Source: Paratractidigestivibacter sp963649365
GTDB lineage: Bacteria > Actinomycetota > Coriobacteriia > Coriobacteriales > Atopobiaceae
Reading direction: 5' to 3'
Length of the DNA: 7,786 nucleotides
Assembly (NCBI GenBank): GCA_963649365.1
Contig: CAVJHQ010000101.1
Span: forward strand, 1-7,786
A program made the translations under genes and the position numbers. The notes beneath the pieces are model-generated. The model was not told the origin of the DNA. It searched no databases and saw only the letters and a list, made by a program, of their open reading frames with translations. Within the stretch, counting starts at the first letter, position 1. The number at the start of each line of letters is the position of its first letter. Below, piece by piece: positions 6,533-7,786 of the stretch.

Positions 6533-6694
6533 ATGGCCGAGTACACATTCGTCCCGACAGGCGGGCGCGTGGTCTCCGAGAAGGAACTGCTCCCGCCCCT
6601 GTTCGAGCCCGTGAAGGCCGCCACGAGGGCCGCGACCAAGAAGGCCGCGACCGCCAAGGCGGGCAAGGCCGCCACGGGGGCTAAGGAGGGCTAG
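6533..6694 (+). CDS. small head protein with Lys/Ala/Thr-rich basic tail
   Basis: A 53-codon gene between capsid and connector genes. It begins MAEYTFVPTGGRVVSEKELL, a short folded-looking N-terminus with Phe, Tyr and Val. From residue 28 it becomes an almost pure Lys/Ala/Thr/Gly tail in which Ala-Ala-Thr recurs four times with lysines or arginines between, resembling the tail of histone H1-like proteins. The start is three bases after the capsid stop codon with only a weak AAGG (6521-6524), so translation is probably coupled to capsid. The stop TAG is followed after two bases by the next ATG. Its tight fit between two genes, G/C-rich third positions and coherent sequence support it as real. 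It may be a minor or decoration head protein, or bind DNA inside the head; the family is not recognised. Confidence 0.68.
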   Translation: MAEYTFVPTGGRVVSEKELLPPLFEPVKAATRAATKKAATAKAGKAATGAKEG

Positions 6695-6696
6695 CG

Positions 6697-7062
6697 ATGG
6701 CCTACGCGACCATAGAGCAGCTGTCGGCGTCGTGGCGCGAGTTCGCGGCATGGGAGACGGCCCACGTCGAGCAGGCGCTCGAGGACGTGGCCGTCTTCCT
6801 CGACGCCCAGCTCAGGGCATGCGGGCGCACGCCCGAGGACGCGGGCGCGGACGTCCTCCGCATCGTGTCCTGCAGCGTGGTGCGCCGCTCCATGGGCGAG
6901 CTGGACTCGACCGACGCAGACTCGCGCTGGAACGAGCTGGTGGAGCCCACCGCCGTCAACGTGACGCCCGCCGTGCGCCACTCCGACTTCTACCTCACCC
7001 AGTGGGAGAGGCGGATGCTGGGCGTGCGCTGCGGGCGCTGCGGCTTCGCGGAGTGCGAGTAA
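6697..7062 (+). CDS. head-tail connector (adaptor), Gp19/Gp15-like
   Basis: A 121-residue protein. MAYATIEQL followed by helical segments with Leu and Ala heptads (WETAHVEQALEDVAVFLDAQL, 19 onward) and LRIVSCSVVRRSM fits the Gp15/Gp19/Gp42 head-tail connector family, whose members dock under the portal as a ring after DNA filling. Position after the capsid gene supports this. AAGGAGGG (6683-6690) gives a good ribosome site seven bases before the ATG. The end overlaps the next start as TAATG. The C-terminus carries Cys112-x2-Cys115-x4-Cys120, which is unusual for a connector and might bind a metal ion, alone or with a partner subunit. Confidence 0.7.
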   Translation: MAYATIEQLSASWREFAAWETAHVEQALEDVAVFLDAQLRACGRTPEDAGADVLRIVSCSVVRRSMGELDSTDADSRWNELVEPTAVNVTPAVRHSDFYLTQWERRMLGVRCGRCGFAECE

Positions 7063-7337
7063 TGGCCGCCGTCGAGTTCAAGTGGAACCGTCAGTTCTGG
7101 GGCGAGTGCATGCATTCCCCCGAACTGGCGGCTGCGCTGCAGGACGCGGCGGAGGACGAGCAGGAGAAGGCGGAGGCGCGCATCGGCGCGCCGTCCCGCA
7201 AGACCAACCTGCGCAACCCCGACTTCGTGAGCAAGGTGGTGACGCGCCACGGCTCGAGCAGCGACTACTACGTGGGGCTGGTCATCGCGGCCAACCCCAG
7301 AAGCATCTACAAGGCCGAGCACGGCGAGGCCTTCTAA
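7062..7337 (+). CDS. neck or tail-completion protein, HK97 gp10-like candidate
   Basis: A 91-residue protein whose ATG shares its A with the previous TAA stop, so it is translated by coupling. No independent ribosome site is clear within the connector end. It starts with an aromatic segment (FKWNRQFWGECMHS), followed by an acidic/Lys helix (AAALQDAAEDEQEKAEARIG, about 23-42), a basic loop, and a two-strand end VSKVVTRHG then YYVGLVIAANPRSIYKAEHG. A helix at the start and a strand pair finishing in Ala-Glu-His-Gly recall small neck proteins of the gp10 type that bridge connector and tail. The place between connector and tail tube supports this. The assignment is by position and shape only. Confidence 0.58.
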   Translation: MAAVEFKWNRQFWGECMHSPELAAALQDAAEDEQEKAEARIGAPSRKTNLRNPDFVSKVVTRHGSSSDYYVGLVIAANPRSIYKAEHGEAF

Positions 7338-7356
7338 CTAAAACAAGGAGGAACTA

Positions 7357-7786
7357 ATGGCACAGACAGCCAAGAACGTTGTGTTCTCCAAGCCCAAGGC
7401 CACCGGTGCCGTGTGGAGCGCACCGGAGGGCACGACCCTGCCCACCGACGCCACCACGGCGCTCGATGCGGCCTTCAAGTCCCTGGGCTACATCTCCGAG
7501 GACGGCGTGACCGAGGCGCACTCGCTCACCAGCGAGACCGTGAAGGACTACGGCAAGACCGCCGTCCTCATCATCGACGGCGGTGACGACACCACGCTGG
7601 AGTTCACGCCGCTCGAGTACACGAACCCCGAGGTGCAGAAGAACCTCTTCGGCACCGACAACGTGGCCGTGGACGAGGACGGCGCGCTGCAGGGCGTCAA
7701 GGTCTCCGATGACTCCAAGGAGGTCAAGCCCTACGTGCTCGAGCACGTGCTGTCCAACGGCGTCATCGAGCGCGACGTGGTGCCGC
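7357..7786 (+). CDS. major tail (tube) protein, 3' end beyond the window
   Basis: The frame is open from the ATG at 7357 to the window end, giving 143 residues without a stop. It begins MAQTAKNVVFSKPKATGAVW and continues with a beta-rich, acidic sequence including KSLGYISEDGVTEAHSLTSE (about 46-65), typical of actinobacterial tail tube proteins, which polymerise into the hollow tail through which DNA passes. A strong ribosome site AAGGAGG (7345-7351) stands five bases before the ATG and nineteen bases separate it from the preceding stop, in keeping with high expression. A tail tube following a few small neck genes is the standard order. The missing C-terminus prevents saying whether an extra Ig-like domain is attached. 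Confidence 0.78.
   Translation, partial: MAQTAKNVVFSKPKATGAVWSAPEGTTLPTDATTALDAAFKSLGYISEDGVTEAHSLTSETVKDYGKTAVLIIDGGDDTTLEFTPLEYTNPEVQKNLFGTDNVAVDEDGALQGVKVSDDSKEVKPYVLEHVLSNGVIERDVVP

Noticed and set aside
5504..6751. Minus-strand frame of about 415 codons opposite the capsid gene
   Set aside because: Gly/Leu/Val/Asp-rich shadow of the strongly biased codons of the capsid gene; no motif or start signal.
1..7786. tRNA genes, CRISPR array, insertion sequence or attachment site
   Set aside because: No cloverleaf, regularly spaced repeat array, transposase or integrase signal was seen on reading either strand.

Overview
This window is the left part of the structural (late) region of a tailed phage or prophage. 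All supported genes lie on the + strand, closely packed, and mostly joined by 1-4 base overlaps or short gaps with Shine-Dalgarno sequences. High GC with G/C-ending codons, an SPP1-like portal and a MuF-type minor head protein suggest an actinobacterial host. The style of the lipoprotein and terminase makes a gut Coriobacteriia host (Collinsella/Eggerthella type) my best guess; this is an inference, not a database result. No integrase, repressor, lysis or replication gene is visible, so lifestyle cannot be settled from the window. The cargo genes and terminators in the middle are typical of temperate phages.

Layout. 1-154: a GC-rich, strand-skewed leader without a gene, ending in a cluster of TCCAAACA octamers around the ribosome site of the first gene. 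155-2033: DNA packaging (helix-turn-helix small terminase candidate, then large terminase). 2030-3529: portal. 3526-4662: MuF minor head protein whose C-terminal half looks like a CdiA-type PD-(D/E)XK nuclease toxin, with GC falling from about 69% to about 54% within the gene. 4666-4707: hairpin terminator whose U-tract is best on the minus strand. 4765-5046: small lipoprotein gene, followed by a clear intrinsic terminator. 5047-5166: non-coding leader with three hairpins sharing the same GCAC loop, the last directly against the ribosome site of the scaffold gene. 5167-6529: scaffold and major capsid protein. 6533-7337: three small head-tail genes, one of 53 codons. 7357-7786: tail tube protein, cut off by the window end.

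How it works together. The terminases bind and cut the phage DNA and pump it through the portal into a procapsid built from capsid and scaffold proteins. The connector proteins then close the head and join it to the tail. The MuF protein is a minor head protein that could be delivered with the DNA, which would carry its nuclease tip into the next cell. The lipoprotein gene sits where an immunity gene would be expected, but its predicted surface location fits superinfection exclusion or lysogenic conversion better.

The best candidates for something undescribed are the octamer cluster at the start of the small terminase gene, the MuF-nuclease/lipoprotein cassette with its own terminators, and the three same-loop hairpins before the capsid operon.
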